A stretch of 64,000 bases of DNA from Nocardia albiluteola (GCF_018860155.1 NZ_JAHKNI010000004.1:310001-374000), one strand, 5' to 3'. Positions 46,309-56,434 are shown, counted from the first letter of the stretch. Numbers and translations are program-made. Notes: generated by a model not told the origin, from the letters alone.

Positions 46309-47175
46309 CTAGCCGCCCGCGCGGGCCGAGTCGTACTGCCCGGGCAGTGACTCGGGGGCGGCCGCCTGCCGGATGCGGTGCAGGCCGCTGTAGATGTTCA
46401 TGCTGCCGCCCCGGACGAACGCCGCCAGAGTCAGGTCCGACTCGACGGCGAGGTCCACGGCCAGCGAGCTGGCGGCCGAGACCGCGCCCAGCATCGGAAT
46501 GCCCGCCATGACGGCCTTCTGGACCAGTTCGAACGAGGCCCGGCTGCTGACGACCAGGATCAGATCGTGGGCGGGGATACGATCCTCCAGCAGCGCCCAG
46601 CCGATCACCTTGTCGACCGCGTTGTGCCGCCCGATGTCCTCCCGCACGGCGAGCAGGACGCCGTCGGCGGTGAAGAGCCCGGCCGCGTGCAGTCCGCCGG
46701 TGGATTCGAAAACCGCTTGGCGGGAGCGCAATTGATCCGGCATCGCAGCCAGAACGGTGGAGCCGACGATTGGTCCGGCCGTCGGCGGCGCGAATCTGCT
46801 GCGGGTGCGGACCTCGTCCAATGCGGTCTTGCCACACAGTCCGCACGAGCTGTTGGTCAGGAAGTTCCGGGTGGAAATCGTTGCGGACGTTCGTAATTGG
46901 ATGTCGAGCACGTTGTAGGTGTTCTGCCCGTCGGCATCGGTTCCGGCGCAGTAGCGCGCGGACAGGACATCCTGCGCCGAGCCGATGATGTTCTCGCTCA
47001 ACAGGAATCCGTGCGCCAGATCGATGTCGTTGCCCGGCGTGCGCATCGTGACGGTCAACGACCGCCCGTCGACGCGCAGCTCCAGCGGCTCCTCGACGGT
47101 CAGCGTGTCCGGCCGCTGAATCTGCCCCCCCGGGGTGATCCGCACCATCTTGCGCCGCGCGGTCACTCTGCTCAC
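46309..47175 (-). CDS. fdhD: Formate dehydrogenase accessory sulfurtransferase FdhD
   Basis: The 288-residue FdhD has the sulfur-carrying cysteine pair in SCGLCGKTA and the conserved DIGRHNAVDKVIG and SSRASFELVQKA motifs. It transfers sulfur to the molybdenum cofactor and activates formate-dehydrogenase-type enzymes. Its substrate is presumably the molybdopterin oxidoreductase encoded just upstream in the same direction. The GTG at 47175 lies in the first bases of an 80-bp tandem duplication, so translation initiation falls within repeated DNA. Confidence 0.95.
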   Translation of the reverse strand: MSRVTARRKMVRITPGGQIQRPDTLTVEEPLELRVDGRSLTVTMRTPGNDIDLAHGFLLSENIIGSAQDVLSARYCAGTDADGQNTYNVLDIQLRTSATISTRNFLTNSSCGLCGKTALDEVRTRSRFAPPTAGPIVGSTVLAAMPDQLRSRQAVFESTGGLHAAGLFTADGVLLAVREDIGRHNAVDKVIGWALLEDRIPAHDLILVVSSRASFELVQKAVMAGIPMLGAVSAASSLAVDLAVESDLTLAAFVRGGSMNIYSGLHRIRQAAAPESLPGQYDSARAGG

Positions 47176-47331
47176 GACTCCGCCTCGCTAGCGCTCGGCT
47201 CCGTCGTGCGCAGCGCGCGCTGGCTTATTGGTTCACTCCGCTTCGCTCCGTTCACGACTCCGCCTCGCTAGCGCTCGGCTCCGTCGTGCGCAGCGCGCGC
47301 CGGCTCATTGGTTCACTCCGCTCATGGAAAT
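47172..47331. repeat. 80-bp tandem duplication between fdhF and fdhD
   Basis: The bases at 47172-47242 recur at 47252-47322 with only two differences, an offset of 80 bp. The unit includes CTAGCGCTCGGCTCCGTCG and GTGCGCAGCGCGCG. The left copy contains the fdhD start codon. The right copy lies between the genes. The remainder of the gap up to fdhF holds nothing further. Confidence 0.9.
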
Positions 47332-47384
47332 ACCTCGATCCTGCTGTCGGACAATGGCATCGTCGGCGCCGGGGATCCGGCCGC

Positions 47385-49688
47385 TCATCGGGTGTGCACG
47401 TGCGGTTCCAGCCGGACGGTGACCGCCTTGGAGGCTGGGGTGTTGGAGCGCTCGGCCACGTGGTCCAGCGGGACCAGCGGGTTGGTCTCGGGGTAGTAGG
47501 CGGCGGCGTTGCCGCGCGGTGTGGAATAGGACACCAGCCGGAAGCCGGTGACCTTGCGCTCGACGCCATCGGTCCACTCGGAGATCACGTCCACCAGATC
47601 GCCCTCGGTGAATCCGAGCGCGGTGATGTCCTCGGCATTGACCAGTACCACCCTGCGGCCGTTGTGAATACCGCGATAGCGGTCGTCCAGGCCGTAGATC
47701 GTGGTGTTGTACTGATCATGGCTGCGCAGCGTCTGCAGGATCAGCCGCCCCGACGGCACGGGCAGCCAGCGTAGGTCGTTGACCGCGAAATTCGCCTTGC
47801 CGGTAGAGGTCCGGAACTCGCGGGCGTCGCGTGGGGGATGGGGCAGCTGGAAACCGTTGCGGTCGCGGACCTTCGCGTTGTAGTCCGCGCAGCCCGGGAT
47901 AACCCGGGAGATCGAATCGCGGATCGCGTCGTAGTCGTCGCGCAGGCGCGCCCACGGCACGGGGTGGTCGGCCCCGAACAGCTCCCGCGCGAGTTCGCAG
48001 ACAATCGCCACCTCGCTGCGCAGCTGGTCGCTGACCGGGGTCAGGCGGCCTGTGGACAGGTGCACCATCGACATCGAATCCTCCACCGACACCTGCTGTT
48101 TCACGCCGGCAGGGGACAGGTCCAGATCGGTGCGCCCGAGCGTCGGCAGAATCAGTGCGGTCTGCCCGTGTACGACGTGGCTGCGGTTCAGCTTCGTCGA
48201 AACCTGCACGGTCAGAGCACAACCGCGCAGGGCGGCCTCAGTGAGCTCGGTGTCGGGGGTGGCCGAGACGAAATTGCCGCCCATGCCCAGGAATACGCGC
48301 GCCCGGCCCTCGTGCATCGCGCGGATGGCATCGACGGTGTCGTGGCCGTGCTCGCGCGGGCTGGTGATGCCGAACTCGGAATCCAGTGCGGCCAGAAAGG
48401 TTTCGGGCATCTTCTCCCAGATACCCATGGTGCGGTCGCCCTGGACGTTGGAGTGCCCGCGCACCGGGCACACGCCCGCACCCGGCTTGCCGATCATGCC
48501 GCGCATCAGCAGCAGATTCGTGGCCTCCTCGATGGTGGCCACGCCGTGCACCTGCTGGGTCAGGCCCATAGCCCAGCAGATGATGGTGGACCTGGACCGC
48601 GCCAGTAGTCGTGCGGTGCGCTCGAGCTGTTCGCGCGTCAGGCCCGTGGCCTCCAGTACCACGTCCAGATCGACTGCGCGCATCTGCTTTTCGTATTCGG
48701 CGAAGCCCGCGGTGTGCGCATCGACGAACGCGCGGTCGACCACGGTGCCGGGCGCGACGTCCTCGGCCTCGAACAGCAGCTTGGCCAGGCCCTGGAACAG
48801 CGCCATGTCCCCGCCGAGGCGGATCTGCAGGAAATCGTCGGCGATGGCGATGCCGGTGGTCAGGCCCCGGACCGTCTGCGGATCACGGAAGCCCAGCAGC
48901 CCGGTCTCGGGCAGCGGATTGACCGCGATGACCTGTGCGCCGTGCTCCTTGGCCTGCTGCAGCGCCGAGAGCATCCGGGGATGGTTGGTGCCGGGATTCT
49001 GCCCCGCCACCACGATCACCTCGGCCGCGGAGAAGTCGTCGATGGTCACCGAACCCTTGCCGATGCCGATCGAGGAGCTCAGCGCCGCGCCCGAGGATTC
49101 GTGGCACATGTTCGAGCAGTCGGGCAGGTTGTTGGTGCCGAAGCTGCGCACCAGCAGCTGATAGACGAATGCGGTCTCGTTCGCGGTGCGGCCCGAGGTG
49201 TAGAACAGGGCCTCGTCGGGGGAGTCCAGGCCGCGCAGGGTGTCGGCGATCAGCCGGTAGGCCTCGTCCCAGTCGATGGGTGAGTAGTGGGTATCGCCGG
49301 GCCGCAGCACCATCGGGTGCGTCAGGCGGCCCTGCTGGCCCAGCCAGTAGCCGGATTTCTCCGCCAGCTCCGCGATCGAATGCCGGGCGAAGAACTCCGG
49401 GGTGACCGTGCGCAGCGTCGCCTCCTCGGCGACGGCCTTCGCGCCGTTTTCGCAGAATTCCGCGGGCCGCCGGCGACCGGTGGGCTCGGGCCACGCGCAG
49501 CCGGGGCAGTCGAAGCCGTGCCGCTGATTCACCCGGGCCAGGGTGCGGGCCGTGCGGACCACACCCATCTCCTCCACCGCGCGCTCCAGCGCGACCGTCA
49601 CCGCCGTGACGCCTGCGGCCTGCTGTTTCGGCGGGGTGATCGAGACCTTGGACTCGTCGATATCGCGGGCCGGGGCGTTGCGGTGCAT
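47385..49688 (-). CDS. fdhF: FdhF/YdeP family molybdopterin oxidoreductase
   Basis: This 767-residue molybdopterin-dependent oxidoreductase has the MopB core, including CHESSGAALSSSIGIGKGSV, AGQNPGTNHPRML, GKPGAGVCPVRGHSN and the C-terminal dinucleotide-binding domain. The N-terminal cluster region has only three cysteines (C61, C64, C79) instead of the four of classical formate dehydrogenases, as in YdeP-type members. It may oxidise formate or serve in acid or redox stress. FdhD downstream should mature it. The ATG at 49688 is clear. Confidence 0.93.
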   Translation of the reverse strand: MHRNAPARDIDESKVSITPPKQQAAGVTAVTVALERAVEEMGVVRTARTLARVNQRHGFDCPGCAWPEPTGRRRPAEFCENGAKAVAEEATLRTVTPEFFARHSIAELAEKSGYWLGQQGRLTHPMVLRPGDTHYSPIDWDEAYRLIADTLRGLDSPDEALFYTSGRTANETAFVYQLLVRSFGTNNLPDCSNMCHESSGAALSSSIGIGKGSVTIDDFSAAEVIVVAGQNPGTNHPRMLSALQQAKEHGAQVIAVNPLPETGLLGFRDPQTVRGLTTGIAIADDFLQIRLGGDMALFQGLAKLLFEAEDVAPGTVVDRAFVDAHTAGFAEYEKQMRAVDLDVVLEATGLTREQLERTARLLARSRSTIICWAMGLTQQVHGVATIEEATNLLLMRGMIGKPGAGVCPVRGHSNVQGDRTMGIWEKMPETFLAALDSEFGITSPREHGHDTVDAIRAMHEGRARVFLGMGGNFVSATPDTELTEAALRGCALTVQVSTKLNRSHVVHGQTALILPTLGRTDLDLSPAGVKQQVSVEDSMSMVHLSTGRLTPVSDQLRSEVAIVCELARELFGADHPVPWARLRDDYDAIRDSISRVIPGCADYNAKVRDRNGFQLPHPPRDAREFRTSTGKANFAVNDLRWLPVPSGRLILQTLRSHDQYNTTIYGLDDRYRGIHNGRRVVLVNAEDITALGFTEGDLVDVISEWTDGVERKVTGFRLVSYSTPRGNAAAYYPETNPLVPLDHVAERSNTPASKAVTVRLEPHVHTR

Positions 49689-49848
49689 GGTTCCATCGTC
49701 CTCTTGCGCGCGGGGACCCGTCGGCCGACCCGGAACATGCCGGACAACCGAAGCGGCGATTCGCCCCCATTCTTACGGCCGGGGCGCAATTATCAATGCC
49801 ACATTCCGGGATATGGGACCCGGAAGCACGGATCGGAACAGGAACCGG

Positions 49849-50310
49849 ATGGACATCAGAGTCAGGACCGCACACCGTCGCCCGGGGGCGCATCCCCACC
49901 GCCCGGCGCTCGCCGCCGGGTTCGCAACCGCAGCCGCGGTGCTGGGTATGGTTCCGGCGGCCCTGCTCGCCGCGGCGCCCGCGGCACACGCGACCGCCAC
50001 CCGTGTCGGCGTGAACGCGGATATGAACTACGGCCTGGGTACCAACTACGGCGCGGGCTGCCAGTACACCGTCGAGGTGTCCGTCACCGACGGCGCGCAG
50101 CCGGTCCAGGTCTTCGACAACAACACCCCGATCGGCTGGTTCCGCCCCTCGGGCGCGCAGGCGATCGTGCCGTGGACCCCCGCCACCGTCGGGCAGCATC
50201 GCATCACCGCGGTACAGGCGGGCACCCCACCCGGCGCCCCGACCCCCTACGTCGACGTCCGCGTCGCCAACGGCACGCACATGGGCTACAACTGCGCCGT
50301 CGTCGGCTGA
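49849..50310 (+). CDS. Small secreted protein of unknown function
   Basis: The 153-residue protein has an arginine-rich N-region and a hydrophobic signal core (LAAGFATAAAVLGMVPAALL). A probable signal peptidase site lies near AAHATA. The mature part is a beta-rich Ig-like domain of about 100 residues with two cysteines (GCQYTVEV and YNCAVVG) that could form a disulfide. No family is recognised. The ATG at 49849 has an AGGA ribosome binding site. It is divergent from fdhF and stands alone. Confidence 0.75.
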   Translation: MDIRVRTAHRRPGAHPHRPALAAGFATAAAVLGMVPAALLAAAPAAHATATRVGVNADMNYGLGTNYGAGCQYTVEVSVTDGAQPVQVFDNNTPIGWFRPSGAQAIVPWTPATVGQHRITAVQAGTPPGAPTPYVDVRVANGTHMGYNCAVVG

Positions 50311-50478
50311 GCGGCGCGAGGGCGTTCCGCCGCGGTGAATGTCCGCGCGGGTTATCCCGCGCGGGCGTCGTCTGCCCGGAACGCCGCATGTGCACGGCCG
50401 AAAGTGCCTCGCCCATAGACGTTTCCGTGTCGAGTCACGCGGGTACATCGCCTGTGGGTGTCAAGAGAGTGAGGGGCG

Positions 50479-51489
50479 ATGTTCGCGCGAGGGCGAGGCT
50501 CCAGAGTCGGCCGCTCGGTGCTGTTCGTGAACTCGGTTGTGCAGCTTGCACTAGCGGTGCCCGGTCTGATGATCAGCGTACTGCTGGTCGACAGGGTGCG
50601 GATGTGGCTCGGAACCTGGCCCGCGTTGGCGGTCGCGGTGGTGTGGCTGCTGTTCTGGTGGTTCGCCCGTGGAGCGTGGCCGAAGGCGCAGACGCTGGTT
50701 CGGGTCGCCGAGGACACCTGGTGTCGCCCGGATGCCGCGGATGCCGAGACGCTGGATGCGGCATGGGATTCGGTGGTCCGTGCGGTCGGCGTGGACCGCT
50801 CGGTGTGTCAGCTGGCGGTGGGGAAGGGGGCATACGCCGATATCTGTGCGTTCGGCGATGACCTCATCGGCGTCACGCAGGGCGCACTGACCACGTTGAC
50901 ACGGTCCGACCTGGAGGCGCTGCTGGCGCTGCAGCTCGGGCGGCAGCTGTACAACACGCCCCGGGTGGCGCGGTTCGTGCGGTGGACCAAACGGCCGATC
51001 GGCTGGTTCTGGCTCGTACCCACCGTTGTTGCCGGCGTGGCGGTCGGCCTGGTGGCGGGTGTCTTTGCCATACGTCTGAATCCGCACGTGCGGGCGCGGT
51101 TGTCGTGGACGGCCAGGAAATTGGCCTATGCGGCGTTCTTCTGCGGATTCGTGGCAGTCGCGGCGTGGCTCTGCACACCGATCGTGGGCCTGCACGCCGC
51201 GCTCGCGGTTGCCCTTGCGGATGCCGTGGCGCCCTATGGTGTGTGGGCGCTCGAGCGGCATCGAATCACCCGGGCTTATCGGATCGCGTCCGAGCTCGGA
51301 GCGGACTTCGATGCGCATCGCGCTGCTACGGCCTGGTTGCATGGCCGTAGTGAGGACACCACGGGATGGCGGTGGTGGACCGCATGCTCCCCGGTCGAAT
51401 ACCGATTCGGAGTGATCGCGAGGCGTATGGCCCGCTCCGAGCCCTATCACGATGTCCGATTCCGGCAGTTACCCCACCCCGGGCCCTAG
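50479..51489 (+). CDS. M48-peptidase-like membrane protein lacking the HExxH zinc motif
   Basis: The 336-residue protein has membrane helices near residues 15-37, 46-62, 170-195 and 215-245. It has the M48 layout: a beta-hairpin (LIGVTQGALTTLTRSDLEALLA), then the position of HExxH, then SELGADFDA where the third zinc ligand lies. The HExxH site reads LQLGR (151-155), so zinc binding and catalysis should be lost. It may act as a regulatory or structural pseudoprotease, or be decaying. The frame is otherwise intact over its whole length. Confidence 0.7.
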   Translation: MFARGRGSRVGRSVLFVNSVVQLALAVPGLMISVLLVDRVRMWLGTWPALAVAVVWLLFWWFARGAWPKAQTLVRVAEDTWCRPDAADAETLDAAWDSVVRAVGVDRSVCQLAVGKGAYADICAFGDDLIGVTQGALTTLTRSDLEALLALQLGRQLYNTPRVARFVRWTKRPIGWFWLVPTVVAGVAVGLVAGVFAIRLNPHVRARLSWTARKLAYAAFFCGFVAVAAWLCTPIVGLHAALAVALADAVAPYGVWALERHRITRAYRIASELGADFDAHRAATAWLHGRSEDTTGWRWWTACSPVEYRFGVIARRMARSEPYHDVRFRQLPHPGP

Positions 51490-51524
51490 CGCTGCCGGAC
51501 CCGGGGTACATCCACGGTCCGCTC

Positions 51525-54500
51525 CTAGCGGATGTCGAGGTTCATCGGGCCCGGCGTCCACCGCGCCGAACGCTTCTCGGTCACCGTATCCACTTGTGCC
51601 GGAACCGCATTCGGATCCAGCGGCACCAGCCGCTCGATCTCGCCCCAGTTGCGCTTCCAGTCGTCCTTCAGGTAGGAGGGCATGACCTGGGTGCTGGTGA
51701 GCAGCTGGATGTAGCCCAGCGGGCCGCCGGAGGTGTGGCTCTCCCAGTTGGTGGTCATGATCGCGGCCGCGAGGTCGGGTGTGATGCGGTACTTGGGGAT
51801 CTCGGCGACGCCGGCGAAGTGGTCGAACGGACGCTGGCACGGGAACTCCAGGCCCACAAGCCAATCCAGCAGCACCGGATCGGAGTGCCCGACCAGCTGG
51901 TCGACGGTCTGCAGCTTGGGCACGCGCGGTGGTGTCACCGCGACCCACTGCAGCGGATCCGAGCTGTCCACCGACGCCACGATCCGCACCACGTTCGCCT
52001 GGGCGGGCAACTGCCGCAGCGGAACTCGCAGATTGCGCCAGGACGGCTGCAGCACGCTGACATCGTCCGGGGTCACCTTGCCCAGGGCCTGCACATCGTC
52101 GCCCGTCCCGGCGACGCCGTATTCCAGCTGCACGCTCTGACCGGCGACCGGCAGGTTGTCGATATCGGTGGAGGCGATGCGCCCGGCGGCGGCGATGGAG
52201 ACGATGTCCCCGCGGCTGCCGCTCGCATCCGGGTCGGGCAGCCGGTACCAGCCCGACGTGAGCGACTTCTGCGCGCCCGGGCTGCCGTAGCTGCCGAGCA
52301 TCGGCGTCGCCGCGGGATTCAGGCCGTACGGCAGCGGAATGCTGCTGCCGTTGATGCCGGTCTGCGCCGTCCCGTTCGGGCCGCCGGTGCTGTCCTTACC
52401 GGTCTTGGTGGTGGTGCCCACGCTGCCCAGCGACTGGCCGACCGAGGCCGCCGCGGCGGCCGAGGAGTCGGGCAGCAGGTCGTTGAGGTTGAGCCCGTCG
52501 GGGGTGAAGCCGCTGTTCGTGCCGCCGCCCAGCGCGGTCGCCGGGCTGCCCGACAACGGGTGCAGCACACCGGTGTTCGCGTCCGGCTCGACCAGCACGT
52601 CGTTGGCCATGCCGCAGGCATTGCCGCCCAGGGCCGCGAGATTCGAGGAGGCCAGCGAGAAGGCGGGGTACTGCGCGACGGCGCCCTTGACGAACGATGC
52701 CACCTCGAACAGCACGACCAGTGCCGCGGCGACCGTGATCATCGGGACCGTCCGGCGCGGCGCGGCCTGCTGTGTCCGGAACGGTTCCCGGATATGGAAC
52801 CAGCCCGCCAGCACGACCAGCAGCAGTGCCAGGGCCAGCAGCACCGTGCCCGCCCCGATGTGGTGCACCGAAATCGGCTTGTCCCACCAGGAGATCCGGT
52901 AGCTGGCCACGTACCACCAGCCGTTCGAGCTGGTGAAAGAGATCGCCAGGATCCCGACCACCCCGGCCGCGGCCAGGGTGCGGTTGCGGGCCGAGCGCAT
53001 CGCGTGCGGGGCGACGGCGACCGCGGCGACGACCGCGACCGCGCCGCCGAGTCCGGCGAACACACCCAGGTGGTGGCTGAACTTGGTGGGGGAGAACGCC
53101 ATCAGCGGCACCGCGGCGATCGTGGTGCCCACGATCCGCCGGGTCGGGCCCGCCGCCAGTCCCGGAATCCGGCCGTTCTTGCGCAGCAGTGCGACCACCG
53201 CGAGCGCCAGCGTCAGGAACATCATCACTATCGCGAACCGGCGCGCCAGCGACCCGTCCGGGGTCGGCTGGAACAGGTCCTGATAGACGAGATAGTCGGT
53301 GTACCACGGCATATCGGGGCCCACCGCCTTGTGCGCGGCCTGCATCGTGCGGACCTCGGAGATCGGCTGGCCCGCGAACACGATGGTGAGTACCACCAGT
53401 CCCGAGGCCAGCGCGGGCGCGATCAGCGCGGTCCAGCCCGCGGTGCGGGCGCGCTCGACGATGATCTGCACCAGCGGGCGCGCCCCGGCCAGCAGCGCGG
53501 CGAAGCAGATGAGCCCGGACGGGTTGGTCACCACGGCCAGCGCGGCGGGAATCAGGGCGAGTGCGGCCGGGGTCAGCCGCCGGGTGGCCAGCGCGCGCTC
53601 CATCGAGACCCAGGTCAGCAGGACACCCAGGGCGATGGCGGGCTCGGGTCGCAGGCCGTTGTTGTAGGGCAGCCAGAACGCCAGCAGCATCAGCCCGCCC
53701 GCCCAGATCGCCGCCCGCTCGCGGCGGGCGGCGATGCCCAGGCGCGGCACCACCTCACGGCTGATCAGGAACCAGCACGCGATGCCCAGGAGCAGTTCCG
53801 GCAGCCGCACCACGATGCTCGCGGTGGACAGACGCGAAAGCAGTTCGAACAGGTTGTCGTAGGGGATGCCGATGGGGGTCTCCGGCACCCCGAAGTAGGC
53901 GAAGTAGTTCGCCAGATAGCGGGCGTGCCCGGCGGTGCGGGCCATGCCGAAGATGTAGCCGTCGTCGGAGGTGCCCGCGCCGATGAAGTACCAGACGATG
54001 AGCGTGCCGACGATCACGCCGTCCACCAGTCGCGGCCGCCACCAGCGGCGCGGCAGCACGCGCCGGTTGCCGCGACCGTCGGCGCCGTCCAGGCGGTGCA
54101 GGGCGTACAGGGCCACGGCCGTCGCGAGCAGCGCGCCGATGATCGCGATCAGTTTCAGCGCGGTCGGGGACGTGGTGAATCGCGAATCGATCACCACGTC
54201 GGCGTGCATTCCCGCCGGGGCCGCGCCGGTCAGATCGGTGAACAGGCCGACCAGTTGCGGTCGGTGGTCGCCCGCCAGCACGACGGGGTCGCCGCCCGCG
54301 GTGACCGTGGTGTTCGAGCTGTCGGAGGTGATCGTGATCACGCAGCCGTGCGGCAGCGCGGAGATCGGGGTGTCGATCATCGTCTGGTCGCGCAGCACCA
54401 CCTGCAGGCGGGTGTCGCCCGGCTGCGGCGGGTGCGACGACGCGGGACCCGCAGGCGTGCCGCCCTCGACAGCGGGCGTCACCAGGACGTTCAGGCCGTA

Positions 54501-54839
54501 GTGATAGGCCGATCCGGACGCCTGCGGGACGGTGTCGAGCAGGGTGCCGCCGCGGGGGCCCAGCGCTGCCGCGGCGGAGCACGGGATCTCGGCGTGCACG
54601 CTGGTCGGCGAGTAGGACACCAGGGGCGCGGTGACGTTTGCCGCCCGGCCCGCCTGCGGCCAGCTCAGCGACGACTGCTGCTGATGGACCGGCAGCAGGG
54701 GCACCGCCACGGCCAGCAGGGCCCCGGCGATCCCCGCCACGATGGCGATGATGCGCCACAGCCGCACACCCCTACCTAGCTGGGCGGGAGTGGTCAACGG
54801 CCGTTCTTCGGCCGGTGGCCGGCTGAGCGTCAGGTTCAC
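51525..54839 (-). CDS. Emb-type arabinosyltransferase
   Basis: This GT-C arabinosyltransferase of about 1104 residues has an N-terminal membrane helix and an extracytoplasmic jelly-roll-like domain. About 12-14 further helices include the catalytic loop (GAGTSDDGYIFGMARTAG), and a C-terminal carbohydrate-binding domain follows. It uses decaprenyl-phosphoryl-arabinose to build arabinan of the cell wall arabinogalactan or lipoarabinomannan. The GTG at 54839 gives a normal Emb length; an earlier in-frame start at 54938 is possible. Only one emb gene lies here, without other arabinogalactan genes. Confidence 0.93.
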   Translation of the reverse strand: MNLTLSRPPAEERPLTTPAQLGRGVRLWRIIAIVAGIAGALLAVAVPLLPVHQQQSSLSWPQAGRAANVTAPLVSYSPTSVHAEIPCSAAAALGPRGGTLLDTVPQASGSAYHYGLNVLVTPAVEGGTPAGPASSHPPQPGDTRLQVVLRDQTMIDTPISALPHGCVITITSDSSNTTVTAGGDPVVLAGDHRPQLVGLFTDLTGAAPAGMHADVVIDSRFTTSPTALKLIAIIGALLATAVALYALHRLDGADGRGNRRVLPRRWWRPRLVDGVIVGTLIVWYFIGAGTSDDGYIFGMARTAGHARYLANYFAYFGVPETPIGIPYDNLFELLSRLSTASIVVRLPELLLGIACWFLISREVVPRLGIAARRERAAIWAGGLMLLAFWLPYNNGLRPEPAIALGVLLTWVSMERALATRRLTPAALALIPAALAVVTNPSGLICFAALLAGARPLVQIIVERARTAGWTALIAPALASGLVVLTIVFAGQPISEVRTMQAAHKAVGPDMPWYTDYLVYQDLFQPTPDGSLARRFAIVMMFLTLALAVVALLRKNGRIPGLAAGPTRRIVGTTIAAVPLMAFSPTKFSHHLGVFAGLGGAVAVVAAVAVAPHAMRSARNRTLAAAGVVGILAISFTSSNGWWYVASYRISWWDKPISVHHIGAGTVLLALALLLVVLAGWFHIREPFRTQQAAPRRTVPMITVAAALVVLFEVASFVKGAVAQYPAFSLASSNLAALGGNACGMANDVLVEPDANTGVLHPLSGSPATALGGGTNSGFTPDGLNLNDLLPDSSAAAAASVGQSLGSVGTTTKTGKDSTGGPNGTAQTGINGSSIPLPYGLNPAATPMLGSYGSPGAQKSLTSGWYRLPDPDASGSRGDIVSIAAAGRIASTDIDNLPVAGQSVQLEYGVAGTGDDVQALGKVTPDDVSVLQPSWRNLRVPLRQLPAQANVVRIVASVDSSDPLQWVAVTPPRVPKLQTVDQLVGHSDPVLLDWLVGLEFPCQRPFDHFAGVAEIPKYRITPDLAAAIMTTNWESHTSGGPLGYIQLLTSTQVMPSYLKDDWKRNWGEIERLVPLDPNAVPAQVDTVTEKRSARWTPGPMNLDIR

Positions 54840-54968
54840 GGTCCGGCATGCTATCAACCGGACTCGAGACCCCGATCCGCTCGCCGACCGGGCGGTGAAC
54901 GAATCGGGGACCATCCTGCGGCGGGGTTGGGGAACCACTACGGGATGCCGGGCTGGGCTCGGGCCGAT

Positions 54969-56402
54969 TCAGGAAGCGGTGGTGACCAGTTCCGCCGCGG
55001 CCGTTTCGGGTGCGTGGGTGCGGGTTTCCGGTCGCAGACCGACCAGGGCCGCGAGAATCGTCGCGGCACAGGCTCCCGCTCCGACCCAGAACGCCACCGT
55101 GAACTGGCTCTCCTGCGGAAGCGGCAGGTGCGGAAGGAGTTTGGCGGTGAGCAGGGTGGTGATGATGGCGCTGCCCAGCGCGCTGCCCACGGTGCGGGAG
55201 ATGGAGTTGATGCCGTTGGCGACGCCGCTCTGGTGATGCGGCACATTGGCCGCGATCAGGGCGGGCATGGCCGCGTAGGCGAAGCTGATGGCGACGCCGA
55301 TGACGACGCTGGCCGCGATCACCGCCGCGGTGGCATCGTGTGCCAGGGCCATCCAGGCGAATCCCGCCGTGCCGACGATGCCGGACAGCGCCAGCACCCA
55401 GCGCCCGCCGATCATGCCCACCAGCAGGCCGCCGATCGGGGCCGCGGCCATCGACGCGAGGGTGGTGGGCAGCAGATATTCGACCGAGGCCCGCAGGATC
55501 GAGGCCGTGAAGCCGTACCCGGCGAGGCGGGCGGGCATCTGGGCCAGATACGACACCCCCATGAACAGCAGGAACATCGCGAATCCGATGAACACCCCGG
55601 ACAGGTTCGTGAACAGCACCGGCCGGTGGGCGAACATCGTCAGGTCGACCAGGGGCGCGGACGCCCGGCGTTCGACCAGTACCCACAGCACCGCCAGCAC
55701 GATCGCCCCGGCGAAGCAGCCCAGCGTCGCGGCCGAGGTCCAGCCCCAGGTGTGACCCTGGGAGATCGGCAGCAGCAACAGCACCAGGAACCCGCCCAGG
55801 GTGAGCGCACCGGGCAGATCCACGCTGCCGGGATGCCGCTTACCCGTGTTCGGGACAGCCACCGCGGCCAGCGCCAGTGCCAGCACCGCCAGCCCCGCGG
55901 TGAACCAGAACACCACGTGGTAGCCGGGGTTGCTGCCCTGGGTCAGCAGGCCGGTGGCCACCAGGCCGATACCGCCGCCGAAGGCGAGGGTGCCGCTGAC
56001 GATCGCCATCGCGCCGTGCAGCCGTTCGGCGGGGATCTCCTCGCGCAGCACCGACAGCGCCAGCGGGAAGATCGCGGTCGCCACGCCCTGCAGGGCCCGT
56101 CCGGCCAGCAGCACGCCCAGCGAGTCCGCCATCGCGGAGACGGTCGAGCCGGCCACCGCGACCGCGAGCACACCCAGCAGGGTGGGCTTCTTGCCATAGA
56201 GGTCGCCGATGCGTCCCAGCAGCGGGGTGAACACGGCCGCGGACAGCAGCGTCGCGGTGGTCACCCAGCTCACCGATGTGGTGGATACGTGCAGTTTCGT
56301 CGCGATCAGTCCCAGGATCGGCACCGCCTGGGTCTGCATCACGGTCACGATCATCGCGGCGAACGCCAGCACGCCGGTCAGCAGCGCCCCTCTCCGGGCC
56401 AT
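54969..56402 (-). CDS. MFS drug transporter, DHA2 (14-TM) type
   Basis: This 477-residue major-facilitator protein has about 14 helices. It carries the A motif GRIGDLYGKKPTLLG, and LAGRALQGVATAIFPLALSV matches the conserved helix-4 region of drug:H+ antiporters. It should export toxic compounds. It is divergent from a MarR gene across 100 bp containing an inverted repeat, so it is probably repressed by that MarR. A GGAGGTG ribosome binding site precedes the ATG. Confidence 0.92.
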   Translation of the reverse strand: MARRGALLTGVLAFAAMIVTVMQTQAVPILGLIATKLHVSTTSVSWVTTATLLSAAVFTPLLGRIGDLYGKKPTLLGVLAVAVAGSTVSAMADSLGVLLAGRALQGVATAIFPLALSVLREEIPAERLHGAMAIVSGTLAFGGGIGLVATGLLTQGSNPGYHVVFWFTAGLAVLALALAAVAVPNTGKRHPGSVDLPGALTLGGFLVLLLLPISQGHTWGWTSAATLGCFAGAIVLAVLWVLVERRASAPLVDLTMFAHRPVLFTNLSGVFIGFAMFLLFMGVSYLAQMPARLAGYGFTASILRASVEYLLPTTLASMAAAPIGGLLVGMIGGRWVLALSGIVGTAGFAWMALAHDATAAVIAASVVIGVAISFAYAAMPALIAANVPHHQSGVANGINSISRTVGSALGSAIITTLLTAKLLPHLPLPQESQFTVAFWVGAGACAATILAALVGLRPETRTHAPETAAAELVTTAS

Positions 56403-56434
56403 GCCACACCTCCAGAAATTTGATGACAGATATA

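Noticed and set aside
51366..54779. Very long plus-strand open frame antisense to the arabinosyltransferase
   Set aside because: It is Arg/Gly/His-rich with no domain and mirrors the third-position GC bias of the real gene. It is a frame shadow.
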